Origin: an uncultured Microcaldota archaeon
GTDB lineage: Archaea; Micrarchaeota; Micrarchaeia; Micrarchaeales; Micrarchaeaceae
Reading direction: 5' to 3'
DNA: 64,000 nt
NCBI GenBank assembly: GCA_903884115.1
Contig: CAISDH010000033.1
Location: 62,001-126,000, forward strand
How positions within the stretch are numbered: the stretch's first letter is position 1; the number at the start of each line of letters is the position of its first letter. Below are positions 17,404-26,327 of the stretch, piece by piece. A program made the position numbers and the translations under genes. The notes under the pieces were generated by a model that did not search any database, was not told the DNA's origin, and saw nothing but the letters and a program-made list of their open reading frames with translations.

Positions 17404-18514
17404 TCAGAAGCCAGCAAAGCAGCGCAAGGATGCGGGAGGCATTCTGGAGCAGTTCGGAAACAACATAGTGACCGATGTCAACGCTGGCAGGAACCCTAAG
17501 TTTGTGACACTTACCAGGACCAGGTCCAACATCAAGTACAACGACAAGGCCGGCATATTGTCTCTGGGCGATGCCCAGGAGGAGCGCAATTTCCTGAACG
17601 TGGCGCAGACCAAGCGCTTCATGCAGACTATTGCAATAGCTGCGAAATGCCACAAGTTCGTCAGGGAGAACCTCAGCACGTCGATAAGAGGTTTGTTCTA
17701 CCAGCTCAAGTACTCTCTGGGAGAGGACATCGACGAGAACATATTCAACGAGCAGTCAGAATCCAATCCATTGATAGAAGACCTCGAAGTTGCGCTCAAC
17801 CTGAAGAGAGAAGACCTCAAGCTCAATGCCAACAGGAAGGGCGTCGTGGCCGGCAACATGCGCGTCATAGACAAGTTCGGCGGCGAGACTGTTGAGATAG
17901 ACGTCAGCAAGTCAGGAAGGAGCGGATGGGCGATACCGAGCGACGTCGACAACGACATAGAATTTGCGGACGTGAAAGCGAAGTACGTGCTCAGCGTCGA
18001 GAAGGACGCGATCTGGCAGCTTCTCAACCAGGACGGGTTCTGGAAGAAGGAGAACTGCATACTCATCTCCCCACAGGGTCAGGCATCAAGGGGCACAAGG
18101 CGCCTCATAAGGAAGTTGGCAGACCTGGATCTGCCGGTATATGTGTTCAACGATGCGGATGCATGGGGCTGGTACATCTACTGGACGATAAAGACCAGCA
18201 GCATTAACCTCGCGTACATGAGCAAGGAGATAGCGACCCCAGAAGCGAAGTTCATCGGAGTAACGATGTCGGACATAGAGCACTACAGCTTCCTCAAGGA
18301 CCTCACCATGAAAGCGACAGATGTCGACCTGAAGCGTGCGCAGGAGCTGCTGGAATACTCCTGGATAAACAAGCACAAACCTTGGGTAGACGAGCTCAAC
18401 AAGGTACTGAAGACAAAAACAAAGTTGGAACAGGATGCGTTGCAAGGCCCGAGGCTGACCTTTGTCGACGACTACATAAAGGACAAGATAAAGAACAAGG
18501 AATTCATGCCATGA
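17396..18514 (+). CDS. top6A: DNA topoisomerase VI subunit A (Spo11 homologue)
   Basis: Protein of 372 residues. Top6A is the DNA-cleaving subunit of the type IIB topoisomerase that removes supercoils and untangles chromosomes. The catalytic tyrosine lies in RGLFYQLKY (Tyr ~102). The Toprim metal residues are in SVEKDA and NDADAWGW. It starts at GTG 17396 inside the last codons of lonB. The ATPase partner Top6B, often adjacent, is not next door nor anywhere in this window. Confidence 0.95.
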   Translation: MSDQKPAKQRKDAGGILEQFGNNIVTDVNAGRNPKFVTLTRTRSNIKYNDKAGILSLGDAQEERNFLNVAQTKRFMQTIAIAAKCHKFVRENLSTSIRGLFYQLKYSLGEDIDENIFNEQSESNPLIEDLEVALNLKREDLKLNANRKGVVAGNMRVIDKFGGETVEIDVSKSGRSGWAIPSDVDNDIEFADVKAKYVLSVEKDAIWQLLNQDGFWKKENCILISPQGQASRGTRRLIRKLADLDLPVYVFNDADAWGWYIYWTIKTSSINLAYMSKEIATPEAKFIGVTMSDIEHYSFLKDLTMKATDVDLKRAQELLEYSWINKHKPWVDELNKVLKTKTKLEQDALQGPRLTFVDDYIKDKIKNKEFMP

Positions 18515-18678
18515 TTGGCACTGGCTCTCTCAGAGCTATGTACAAAGCATGATAACAACTAGTCATGGCTCTTTTCTCATTTTTTTATTTCTTTGACTTA
18601 TTGGATCGCCAGAACTCCGTGCTTAAATTAGTTATATTTACATACTAAATAAGTACTTAGAGACTATGCGGGGTTTAC

Positions 18679-19602
18679 ATGAAAAATGATAGGGCAAGGA
18701 TCCTTGTAATAGGAGCAGGCGTAAACGGTTCGGTGTATGCCACCGTCCTACACAATGGCGGGATTAATGTAACAATACTTGCGCGTGGTAAGCGTTACGA
18801 AGAAATTAGAAAGGAAGGAATAATCATTGAGGAACCGCTTAAAAACAAACGAAGCGTTACTCGAGTCAAGGTAATCCGAACCTTAAAGCCAAACGACATA
18901 TATGACTATATTCTTGTAGTAGTTCGAAGGAATCAAGTATCAGAACTGCTGCCGGTATTGGCCAGGAACAAGTCTCCGAATGTGGTATTCACAGGGAACA
19001 ACCTCGCAGGTCCTGATGAGTATGTTGATGCCCTGGGCAAGGACCGTGTCATGATGGGGTTTGTATATGCTGGCGGAAAACGGGAAGGGGATATCATCAA
19101 GGCAGTAGTCCTCAAATCTGCCACAGTTCCTTTCGGTGAGGTCGACGGAACCATAACCCCGAGGCTTACGCGGCTTATAAACATTTTACACCAAGCAGGA
19201 TTCAAGGCAGAGGCATCGAAAAGTATTGTAGATTTCGTCTTCACGCACGGAATTGGCGTTCCTCTGTTTGCTGAACTTATTATCAAACATGGAATTAGCA
19301 CTCGAGATTTGGCTAAGTCTGACGCTGACCTTGGGCTTCTTGTAGATTCCATGAGGGAATCATTTTACGTCCTCAGGGCGCTCGGGTATAGAGTAGTTCC
19401 CAGAAGCCTGAGTTTGGTTGAAATTCTCCCGCGTTTCTTGTTGGTTCTGTTTTTCAAGGTATTCCTCTCTTTGAAATTAGCAGAGGTCGGAGGGGCATAT
19501 CATGTTTCTCAAGCGCCAGATGAGGTGCAGTTCCTTGCTCAGGAGCTTGCGGTTCTGTCAAAAAGTCAGGTCTACCTTCGCCTGCAATCAAAAAAGTGCT
19601 AG
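18679..19602 (+). CDS. Ketopantoate-reductase-like oxidoreductase (ApbA/PanE family)
   Basis: Protein of 307 residues. The Rossmann motif VIGAGVNGSVYATVL at the N-terminus binds NADP(H), and the ILARGKR segment following strand 2 matches the family. The second, helical domain contains the KSIVDFVFTHGIG region in place of the usual catalytic Lys segment. True ketopantoate reductases make pantoate for coenzyme A; the match is at family level, so the substrate is unsure. Base composition is more AT-rich than neighbouring operons, hinting at acquisition. A TATA-like ACTAAATAAG lies ~30 bp before the ATG. Confidence 0.78.
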   Translation: MKNDRARILVIGAGVNGSVYATVLHNGGINVTILARGKRYEEIRKEGIIIEEPLKNKRSVTRVKVIRTLKPNDIYDYILVVVRRNQVSELLPVLARNKSPNVVFTGNNLAGPDEYVDALGKDRVMMGFVYAGGKREGDIIKAVVLKSATVPFGEVDGTITPRLTRLINILHQAGFKAEASKSIVDFVFTHGIGVPLFAELIIKHGISTRDLAKSDADLGLLVDSMRESFYVLRALGYRVVPRSLSLVEILPRFLLVLFFKVFLSLKLAEVGGAYHVSQAPDEVQFLAQELAVLSKSQVYLRLQSKKC

Positions 19603-19615
19603 CAATGAATCCTGT

Positions 19616-19677
19616 CACTTATCCTGCGTCTAAGTGATAGCTTATTTTCCAGTACCTGACATCTCTCAAGGATTTCT
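19616..19677. repeat. Dispersed ~62-nt intergenic repeat, copy A
   Basis: The sequence from CACTTATCCTGCG through ACATCTCTCAAGG aligns along its whole length with two copies at 44862-44924 and 44964-45026. Shared blocks include TATCCTG, TAAGTGAT, GCTTATT and ATCTCTCA. It lies between two convergent gene ends. Confidence 0.55.
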
Positions 19678-19734
19678 GCTATACTTAACAAATTCTTGTA
19701 GGAAGCGTTACTGGTGGTGATGCCTCTTGAACCA

Positions 19735-21051
19735 TCAGATCCTAATTACCGGCTCAACACTTCCAAGGCCTATCTTCTTGAGCATCGCATTGGGGTTGTC
19801 ATAATAATCCCTTACTGCCTCGCTGATGCTCCTCATGTCGCGCTTGCCTATCTTGTTCAGCCTTTCCAGGATTGTAGCCCTTACCCTCTCCTCTGCCATG
19901 ATGTCGGCAGGTGATATCGCAAGAAGCTTTGAAAGGACGTCCCTGTAAGTGACGGTGGGTATTGGCGTTGACGATAGGTGCGTCTTGTAATCGTACTTGT
20001 ACAGGTCGGAAAGGAGCACCTGGGTCTCTACTCCTGATATTTCGGATATCTGCGTTATCTTCCTGGTCGGCGTGCCCTTGTCATACACTGTGGACACGAC
20101 CACCAGTGCATCTATCACAGGTATGATGTCCATAGGCACGTTCATCGGCGTGTGTGTCAGCCTGTTAACTATGTCCCTTGTTGAAGATGCGTGTATTGTG
20201 CCCATCGATATCTTTCCTACGTTCATTGCAGTAATCATGTCGCTAGCCTCTTCACCTCTCACCTCTCCTACAATTATCATATCAGGGCGCATTCTGAGTG
20301 CGTTCTTCACCAATTCCTCCATTGTCATTTCTTCGCTGGTCTCCAGCTGCACGCAGTTCTCCTGTGTTGACGAGTCAAGCTCGTACGTTTCCTCTATTGT
20401 TACGATGCGCTGCTCAGGCCTGAAAAATGAGAACAGCGCATTGAGAAGAGTTGTCTTGCCGCTCGCAGGCATCCCTCCTATAAGCAGGTTTGCGGGCCTG
20501 GTGCGGAGACCCTCCACATAGAGCCAGAACCTTGCTGCAAGCTGGTAGTCCATTTCCCCTGTGTTTATCAGGTCGAGTATGCTCATCGGCTTTTTCTTGA
20601 AGTTCCTTATCGTGATATTGTAGCCTAGTGGCGACGCTATGATGTTCGCCCTGCTCCCGTTAGGCATGTGAACATCAAGGATGCTGCCCTTGACGATCTC
20701 GTTCGTTGCATAGAGCTTGAGCTTGTTCACGAGCCTGCCCAGCTCATCAGTGTTTTCCAGGCTCTCCTCTGTCTTCTCAGCGCCATGCCCTGCTTTGTAC
20801 ACAAATATATTGTTTGTGTTGTTTACCATTATGTCTTCTATGTTCTCATCGTCCAGATACTTTGTTATCGGGAAGAAGTCGTTCATATCGGCGATTATGC
20901 GCTCTGCATCGTCCTTTTCAATGCTCGGTGCAAGAGACCTCAAGATCCTTAAAACAAGCTGTCTGCGCACGCTCTTATCCGCGCTTTCAGAGAATCTCCC
21001 CTCCATCTGCGCCAATATTGTATCCTCAATAGCCCGAAGCTCTTCATCCAT
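19735..21051 (-). CDS. Type IV pilus/archaellum-type secretion ATPase (GspE/VirB11 superfamily)
   Basis: Hexameric ATPase of 438 residues that powers assembly of pili or export of pilin-like proteins. Walker A is GGMPASGKTTLLNAL, the Asp box is VTIEETYELD, Walker B is DMIIVGEVRG and the His box is GTIHASSTRDIVNRL. The N-terminal domain (ITKYLDDENIEDIMVNN) is the usual one. ATG 21051 (MDEELRAI) is preferred over an upstream in-frame start at 21111. The companion membrane protein (TadC/ArlJ type) is not adjacent. The next gene upstream encodes a pilin-like giant protein, a likely substrate. Confidence 0.92.
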   Translation of the reverse strand: MDEELRAIEDTILAQMEGRFSESADKSVRRQLVLRILRSLAPSIEKDDAERIIADMNDFFPITKYLDDENIEDIMVNNTNNIFVYKAGHGAEKTEESLENTDELGRLVNKLKLYATNEIVKGSILDVHMPNGSRANIIASPLGYNITIRNFKKKPMSILDLINTGEMDYQLAARFWLYVEGLRTRPANLLIGGMPASGKTTLLNALFSFFRPEQRIVTIEETYELDSSTQENCVQLETSEEMTMEELVKNALRMRPDMIIVGEVRGEEASDMITAMNVGKISMGTIHASSTRDIVNRLTHTPMNVPMDIIPVIDALVVVSTVYDKGTPTRKITQISEISGVETQVLLSDLYKYDYKTHLSSTPIPTVTYRDVLSKLLAISPADIMAEERVRATILERLNKIGKRDMRSISEAVRDYYDNPNAMLKKIGLGSVEPVIRI

Positions 21052-21175
21052 GGGATCAGAGAGATAGATAAGGCAAATTATAAAGACATGTTGTAACTGC
21101 TTATGCCTCATTGTTGTAATCTTCTTCAGACCAAGCGGTTGATCCGGCGTTTAAAACTCAATTTCCCAATCAACA

Positions 21176-22825
21176 TCATGGTATGCACGCAGAAGGGCCA
21201 GTCCACGTGAGCGTCACGCTGCCGCCTGCCCCTCCACTGCCTGCACTAAGCGTTAAGCTGCCTCCTCCTGTGCCAGTTGATCCGCCGGTTCCGCCTGTGC
21301 CAGAGGTAGAAACTCCTGATGAGCCATTGGAACCTCCACTACCTCCGGAATTTACCAGGTTACCTCCCCCTCCGCCTCCTCCTCCATAGCCGCCCCCTCC
21401 GCCACCGTTGCCATATGAACTGCCGCTACCGCCTGTGCCGCCTGTGGAATAACTTCCACCTCCTCCTCCAGGGTATGTATTACTTGAATACTGAGCTATT
21501 GCGCCGTTGCCGCCTGTAGACAAACCTCCAGCTCCGCCCCAGTATGTGCCACTTGGACAATTTCCAGCACTTCCACCACCACTATCCGAACCACCTCCGC
21601 CCGCGCAAATCTGTCCATTTGCTCCGGTTCCACCAGCACCCCCTGCAGCATATCCTTCTTCCAGTCCATTTACAAATATAATAGAGCTTCCCCCTCCGCC
21701 GCCGCCTGACGCTGTCTGACTTGGACTGCCTGTTGATCCTGCAGCACCGCCTCCTCCTCCATAGTAGCCACTGCCGCCTCCTCCTCCACTAAGACATGTT
21801 CCTCCACAGGCGCCGTTGGACTCGCCTCCACCTCCCCCTCCACCACCTCCAATTATGACGTTAACAACAGAACCAGGAGATAGTACAAGAGGTCCCCAAT
21901 AGATACTATTGCTTGTGGCTCCATTAGATCCTGTCGCACCAGTTGAGCCCTGACCACAGCAGGCACCTGAGCCTCCTCCCCCTCCACCACCGCCGCCGTA
22001 AATGGTAAAGCTGACAGTCGCTGCTATTGGTGAAGTATACAATGCATTACTTGTGATGGTGAGGCTGCATAGTATATTGAAGTTAGCAGCCTCACTGTCC
22101 GCACTTGCAGGCATTGTCAAAATACACGAGCTTGAAGTTCCCGAACATGATGTTCCTGACCAACTGTTGAAAGTATTGGTTCCGATTGGCGTCTCGGTAA
22201 GGGTGATTGTATTTCCTGCTGCGTAGGTTCCAGAGCACGGTACCGGACTGCACGATATTGTGCCGCCAGTTCCGGCTGTTGCAGAGAATGCGTATGTGTT
22301 TGGCGGCGGCGCAGCAACAGAGGTGGCATAGGTCACCTTTGTCTGTACCTGGCCTACTTTTGAGACCAAACCCGTCTGCGTCCCATAATTATACTGGATC
22401 CATAGCATGCCAAAGAAAGTTGTTCCTACTGTGTTCGTAGGTAGATGACATACGAATGAAGCGCTTGTTTGCTGATCATATGAAAGGGTGAGGCTCGCTG
22501 GAGAGAAAGTAGAAGGTTGTGTCGTGGAGTTGGAGCAGGCCGTGCCTGTGACCGTCAAGGCCCTGCCTGCGCTGCTCACCTGCCCGATTGAAACCGACAG
22601 AATGCCGTTGCTCATCAGCACAGGATTGCCGCAGACGTAGCCGACTACGCCTCCGCACGAGCCACTGCTGCCTCCTCCTGGAGCAGAGAATACTCCGAGG
22701 GACCACAGAGAGGCCAGCACGACTGATATTATCAGAATTGTCCATCCATATGTCATGAGGTACTCCATCGCCGACTGCGATCCTACTCTGATCATAGGTG
22801 TGCGTTGCTTCGTCTTTCTTTTCAT
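21176..22825 (-). CDS. Glycine-rich pilin-like surface protein with an InlB-type repeat domain
   Basis: Protein of ~549 residues. It begins with a class III (type IV pilin-like) signal: a basic start, SQSAMEYLMTYGWTILIIS, then hydrophobic helix. A ~130-residue beta region follows. Next comes a domain like the InlB B-repeat (GGTISCSPVPCSGTYAAG, then NTFNSWSG). The second half is extremely glycine-rich with runs of 8-10 Gly mixed with Ser, Asn and Tyr, and ends in a beta segment (VTLTWTGPSACIP). Several Cys pairs suggest disulfides outside the cell. It probably forms or decorates a pilus made with the adjacent ATPase. ATG 22825 follows an in-frame GTG 22828. Confidence 0.82.
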   Translation of the reverse strand: MKRKTKQRTPMIRVGSQSAMEYLMTYGWTILIISVVLASLWSLGVFSAPGGGSSGSCGGVVGYVCGNPVLMSNGILSVSIGQVSSAGRALTVTGTACSNSTTQPSTFSPASLTLSYDQQTSASFVCHLPTNTVGTTFFGMLWIQYNYGTQTGLVSKVGQVQTKVTYATSVAAPPPNTYAFSATAGTGGTISCSPVPCSGTYAAGNTITLTETPIGTNTFNSWSGTSCSGTSSSCILTMPASADSEAANFNILCSLTITSNALYTSPIAATVSFTIYGGGGGGGGGSGACCGQGSTGATGSNGATSNSIYWGPLVLSPGSVVNVIIGGGGGGGGGESNGACGGTCLSGGGGGSGYYGGGGGAAGSTGSPSQTASGGGGGGSSIIFVNGLEEGYAAGGAGGTGANGQICAGGGGSDSGGGSAGNCPSGTYWGGAGGLSTGGNGAIAQYSSNTYPGGGGGSYSTGGTGGSGSSYGNGGGGGGYGGGGGGGGNLVNSGGSGGSNGSSGVSTSGTGGTGGSTGTGGGSLTLSAGSGGAGGSVTLTWTGPSACIP

Positions 22826-22915
22826 CACAACCTTAACTACATCGAAGATAAGTTATTTATGGATTCGGAAGCAAGGAGAACCTCAACATGCAGCTATTTC
22901 GTACCATGCCTGTAG

Positions 22916-24247
22916 TCACGAAGCGGGCAGTATCGCATCAACTATGAACTCGCTGCTGTAAGGCATGAGGGCATCATAGCTCTCCCCAGTTCCGAAGAAT
23001 AGGATTGGCACTCCCGTTGTCTTTGCGATTGAAAGCGCGCTGCCGCCCTTCGCGTCGCAATCGAGCTTTGTCAGTATTATGCCGTCTATGTGTACGTGCT
23101 TGCCGAATTCGCTGATCTGTTCGGAGATCACATTCCCTGCTGTGCTCTCGCCTATGAATATGGTGATGTCGGGCTTGCACACCCTCACCATCTTCTCTAT
23201 CTCGCTTATCAGGCTCTTGTTCGTCTCTTGCCTGCCAGCGCTGTCTATGAGAACTAGTTGTATGCCCTTCGATTTCGCATGCGCTATCGCATCGAACGCA
23301 ACGCTTGCAGGGTCCGCACCGTACTTGCTCTTTATTATCGGAACCCCTATCTTCTTCGCGTGGATTTCCAGCTGCTCTATCGCAGCTGCGCGGAATGTGT
23401 CGCTTGCTGAAAGAATTGAGCTCATTCCCTGCATCTTGAGATTGTACGCCAGCTTTGCTATCGTAGTTGTCTTGCCTGCGCCGTTAGGTCCCAGGAATAG
23501 TATCCTTACTGGTGCACTTCCCTTTGCAATGCTCTGCGCAATCAGATCGTTGAATCCTGCCTTCGGACCGCTGTTCAGTATCTGCAGGAGTGCGCGCCTT
23601 ACGACGTCGGTCACCTCATCGTCTATCTTACCTGATCTGATCTGAGTCCCTGCAAGTTGGCTCTTCAGGTCGTGCACGAATTCTTCAGTGGTGCTGTAGG
23701 CAACGTCAGAGCGCAGCATTGGCTCCTTCATGCTGTCTGCAAATCCATCTATCTCCTTGCCGCTCAGTGTTATGTTTTTGACAAACATGCTCTTTATCTT
23801 CGTAGTGAGCTTCAGGTCTATCCTGAGCCTCTCTTCTTGCTTCTCAGAGACTGCGGGTTTTACTACCTCTACATTGGGTTTTGTTTCGTGTTTTTTGGCA
23901 ATTGTCGGCTTCTCAGGTTCTACCTTGCGCTTCTCTTCCTGCATTTCGACAATCTTGGGCCTCTCAATCTCAGTCTTGGGCTTCGTTTCATGCCTTTCAA
24001 CGAAGGCAGGTTTTTCAATCTCGGTCTTGGGCGCTGGCTTCGGCTCTGTTATCATAGGTTTCGTTTCAACCTTAGGAGCCGCTTCCTGCCTCTCGGTTAT
24101 TGCTATCTTCTCAGTTTCTGGCCTGGGTTTGGTTTCGGGCCTTTCTACCGCAGGCATCTCCTGTACTGTCTCCGTGCTCTTGGTTTCCTCGCGCTTTGCA
24201 AAGCCCTTTATCGTGTCTGTGAGCTTCTTTCGGAGCGCTTCGAACAT
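22916..24247 (-). CDS. ftsY: Signal recognition particle receptor FtsY
   Basis: Protein of 443 residues that docks SRP-ribosome complexes at the membrane. The C-terminal NG GTPase domain has G1 LGPNGAGKTTTIAKLA, the insertion-box region DTFRAAAIEQLE, G3 DSAGRQ, G4 TKLDCDAKGG and a final FGTGESYDAL. The N-terminal ~130 residues are a charged linker made of repeated units of the type ETKP-x-TEIEKP-x-VERHE, which may bind the membrane. It ends the ribosomal eS19 to FtsY operon, 2 bp after the prefoldin gene. Confidence 0.95.
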   Translation of the reverse strand: MFEALRKKLTDTIKGFAKREETKSTETVQEMPAVERPETKPRPETEKIAITERQEAAPKVETKPMITEPKPAPKTEIEKPAFVERHETKPKTEIERPKIVEMQEEKRKVEPEKPTIAKKHETKPNVEVVKPAVSEKQEERLRIDLKLTTKIKSMFVKNITLSGKEIDGFADSMKEPMLRSDVAYSTTEEFVHDLKSQLAGTQIRSGKIDDEVTDVVRRALLQILNSGPKAGFNDLIAQSIAKGSAPVRILFLGPNGAGKTTTIAKLAYNLKMQGMSSILSASDTFRAAAIEQLEIHAKKIGVPIIKSKYGADPASVAFDAIAHAKSKGIQLVLIDSAGRQETNKSLISEIEKMVRVCKPDITIFIGESTAGNVISEQISEFGKHVHIDGIILTKLDCDAKGGSALSIAKTTGVPILFFGTGESYDALMPYSSEFIVDAILPAS

Positions 24248-24249
24248 AC

Positions 24250-24681
24250 CTATACCTGCATTTCGCTGCTATTCATCTTGTATTCAATCTCTATCAGCGC
24301 AGATTCCAGCTCGCGCTTATTCTTCAGAAGCTTGTTCAGTATTGCTGTCTTGAACTCCACCTGCGTGCTCAAGAACGCCTTGGCGTCGTCCACTGCCTTC
24401 TCCACGACATAGTTGCCGCCGACCTCGACAAGGACCGTTCTGGTGTTGTTGGGCACCGCCCTGATGTAGACCCCTGCTCCTGTGCTGATCAGCGATTCCT
24501 TGCCGTTGAGCAGCTCGATGTTCTCCAGCGTGCGCTGCGATGCGCCCAACTCGCGCATCTCCTGAAGCACCATCTGCGTGGAGTTGTTGACAAGGGCGTA
24601 CTGGTTCTGGTACACCTGCCTTGCATACCCGAGCTCTTCGAGCTCCGAGACCTTTCCCTCTTTTGGTTCTTCTTTTGCCAT
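24250..24681 (-). CDS. pfdA: Prefoldin alpha subunit
   Basis: Protein of 143 residues. Prefoldin is a jellyfish-shaped hexamer that hands unfolded proteins to the thermosome. The sequence shows the expected plan: an N-terminal coiled coil (VSELEELGYARQVYQNQYALV), a beta hairpin region with GAGVYIRAVP and VLVEVGGNYVVEK, then a second coiled coil (LNKLLKNKRELESALIEIEY). Start ATG 24681 (MAKEEPKEG) is preferred; the frame is open further upstream but overlaps aIF6. The gene position between aIF6 and FtsY is conserved in archaea. Confidence 0.92.
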   Translation of the reverse strand: MAKEEPKEGKVSELEELGYARQVYQNQYALVNNSTQMVLQEMRELGASQRTLENIELLNGKESLISTGAGVYIRAVPNNTRTVLVEVGGNYVVEKAVDDAKAFLSTQVEFKTAILNKLLKNKRELESALIEIEYKMNSSEMQV

Positions 24682-24689
24682 ATAGTGCA

Positions 24690-25352
24690 CTACTCGTTTT
24701 CCAGAGATTGAAGTATCCTGTTCAGCTCGTAGCCCGTTGTCGCTTCGCCTATGACGATGCCGTTGGAGTTCGCAGCTCCGGCAAGCCCGATGGCGAGCGA
24801 GCCTGTGTTTGCAGTTGATAATGTTGATTCGAATCCGCACGCGCTATCGAGCATCCGCTTCTCCTCCTCGGTGCTTCTGTTGTTGAGCACGCATCCCCTG
24901 TTTGTCAGTATGTTGTTCGCCCCGACGGTCTTGAAGCCTCCTGCCTCTGCCTTCACCACTTCGACGTCAAGTATGTCCCCTATGCTTTTAGCGTCCGCGC
25001 TGCTGTATTCTGAGTTTATGAATGCGATCTTGTCATTCGCAAGCACGTTGTTTCCTATGGCGTTCAGCCTGCTCCCGACCACCCCTATCTTCAGGTCGAG
25101 CTTGAGAGAGCGCAGGTATGAAAGCTCATCGTCAGTCGTGAGGTCCGAGAGCGCAATGCCGTTGGAGTTCGCCCTTGCAAAGATGCCGATAAGGTGGGAG
25201 TCCGCTACGGACAGCTCGACGGGTTTCGCCGAAAGCGCATGCGAGATCAGCTCCTTCATATGCCTTTCTATGCCTCTGTAGCAGAAAACGAACTTATCGC
25301 TTGCAATCACATAGGCGCCTACAAAATCGCTACCATGCACCCTATGTTTCAC
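24690..25352 (-). CDS. Translation initiation factor aIF6
   Basis: Anti-association factor that binds the large subunit and blocks premature joining. About 220 residues form five pseudo-repeats; clear marks are ARANSNGIALSD, DLKIGVVGSRLNAIGNNVL, TVGANNILTNRGCVL and AAANSNGIVIG. GTG 25352 (VKHRVHGSDFVGAYV) is chosen because family members begin just before a GS-x-x-VG segment and it starts downstream of the eL31 stop. An ATG at 25406 would add 18 residues and overlap eL31. Confidence 0.92.
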   Translation of the reverse strand: MKHRVHGSDFVGAYVIASDKFVFCYRGIERHMKELISHALSAKPVELSVADSHLIGIFARANSNGIALSDLTTDDELSYLRSLKLDLKIGVVGSRLNAIGNNVLANDKIAFINSEYSSADAKSIGDILDVEVVKAEAGGFKTVGANNILTNRGCVLNNRSTEEEKRMLDSACGFESTLSTANTGSLAIGLAGAANSNGIVIGEATTGYELNRILQSLENE

Positions 25353-25365
25353 TGCTTCCACAGTC

Positions 25366-25854
25366 TCACTTCTGTGACTTTTCAGTAAGGGTTGCGTTTC
25401 TTTCATTTTCAGGGCTTTTCTTCATGTTGGCTGCATCGGCCGTTCGCGTTGCGTTCTCCTGGCGTTTCTGCGCACGTTCTGGTGCGGGCCTCTCCTTCGC
25501 AGTCTGCGCGCCTCCTTTTTTCTCCACGTCCTTGTTCTCGGTTTTCGCCGCATGCGCTGTCTGCTTCTGCTCTGATGCCTTTGGTGTCTTGTCCTTCGCA
25601 GCCTGCTCCTTGAACAGAGATGCTGTTGCGATGCCTTTGTCAATGTCTATGCTCAGCTTCACAGGCTTCATGCGCAGTGAATGCGCTGTTATCTCATTGT
25701 TGAGGTCCCTGCTGAACTTGACCTTGTCTAGGTCCACTTTCATGTAGTGCGAGACTCTCTCCCTTATGTAGGTCGCCGCCTTCCTCATGCGTTTTGTCCT
25801 TGGCTGCGTCACAAGGTATTTCCTTATGCTTATTGTGATTAGTTTACTTGCCAT
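25366..25854 (-). CDS. rpl31e: Ribosomal protein eL31 with a long charged C-terminal extension
   Basis: Protein of 162 residues; the usual archaeal eL31 is about 80-90. Residues 1-85 are the ribosomal domain (RKYLVTQPRTKRMRKAATYI, then the HSLRMKPVKLSIDIDKG end). The following ~75 residues are a low-complexity Lys/Glu/Ala/Gln tail (KDVEKKGGAQTAKERP). The tail is probably disordered and could bind RNA or partners. Start ATG 25854 lies 2 bp after the eL39 stop. Confidence 0.92.
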   Translation of the reverse strand: MASKLITISIRKYLVTQPRTKRMRKAATYIRERVSHYMKVDLDKVKFSRDLNNEITAHSLRMKPVKLSIDIDKGIATASLFKEQAAKDKTPKASEQKQTAHAAKTENKDVEKKGGAQTAKERPAPERAQKRQENATRTADAANMKKSPENERNATLTEKSQK

Positions 25855-25855
25855 A

Positions 25856-26017
25856 TCACTCATCCTTTATTCTCATCTTGGTTCTCCTCCAGTCCCTTGC
25901 GAACCTGTTGCTTTCCAATCTCCTGTGCGTCCTGAGCCTTGCCAATAGCGGCATGCGCCTGGACTGCTTGAGCTTCTTGCCCAGCCTTCGTTTCTTATAG
26001 TTGGTTTTCTTAGACAC
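25856..26017 (-). CDS. rpl39e: Ribosomal protein eL39
   Basis: A 53-residue, highly basic protein that lines the peptide exit tunnel. The minus strand reads GTG TCT AAG AAA, giving MSKKTNYKKRRLGKKLKQ, then RRMPLLARLRTHRRLESNRF and the hallmark C-terminus DWRRTKMRIKDE. GTG 26017 is the start and TGA at 25856-25858 the stop, two bases before the eL31 ATG. It is short enough to be missed by automatic calling. Confidence 0.93.
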   Translation of the reverse strand: MSKKTNYKKRRLGKKLKQSRRMPLLARLRTHRRLESNRFARDWRRTKMRIKDE

Positions 26018-26021
26018 ATAA

Positions 26022-26327
26022 TCACTTGTGTTTGAACGATATTGTCGGTTCTTTCTTGTACGTGATCCTCTCTACCAGCGCCTTCAGCTGGCTTTCCGTA
26101 AGCTTGCCCGTTATCCTGTTGCTCTGCACCAGCGACACTACAAGGTTGACAAGCTGGTCATAGAGCTCCGGGTTGGAGACTCTCACGTTCATCATCCTTT
26201 CATATGCGGTGCTGTCCAGGAACCTGCGCATGATCTCTTTCTTCTGCTGCTCCATCTGGGCGTTTCTTATCGCTTCCGAGACCCTCTTTCGCATGCGCTT
26301 CTGGTACTGCTCCTCTTCCTCTGCCAT
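26022..26327 (-). CDS. PDCD5/TFAR19-family DNA-binding protein
   Basis: Protein of 101 residues, a compact three-helix bundle with an N-terminal charged helix (EEEEQYQKRMRKRVSEAI). The family core is RRFLDSTAYERMMNVRVSNPEL, with later LKALVERITYKKEPTISFKHK. Archaeal homologues bind DNA or ribosome-related partners, but the exact role is unsettled. Its ATG overlaps the end of the eS19 gene and it precedes eL39, the conserved archaeal order. Confidence 0.92.
   Translation of the reverse strand: MAEEEEQYQKRMRKRVSEAIRNAQMEQQKKEIMRRFLDSTAYERMMNVRVSNPELYDQLVNLVVSLVQSNRITGKLTESQLKALVERITYKKEPTISFKHK

Noticed and set aside
18523-18560. Possible fourth partial copy of the 62-nt repeat (CTCTCAGAGCTATGTACAAAG)
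   Set aside because: Only the 3' dozen bases match copy B. The upstream half is the top6A coding end, so chance similarity is likely.
21183-21719. Proline-rich frames on the plus strand opposite the glycine-rich gene
   Set aside because: They are the complement of GGN codons (Pro from CCN). The minus-strand gene has a signal peptide, domains and a promoter.
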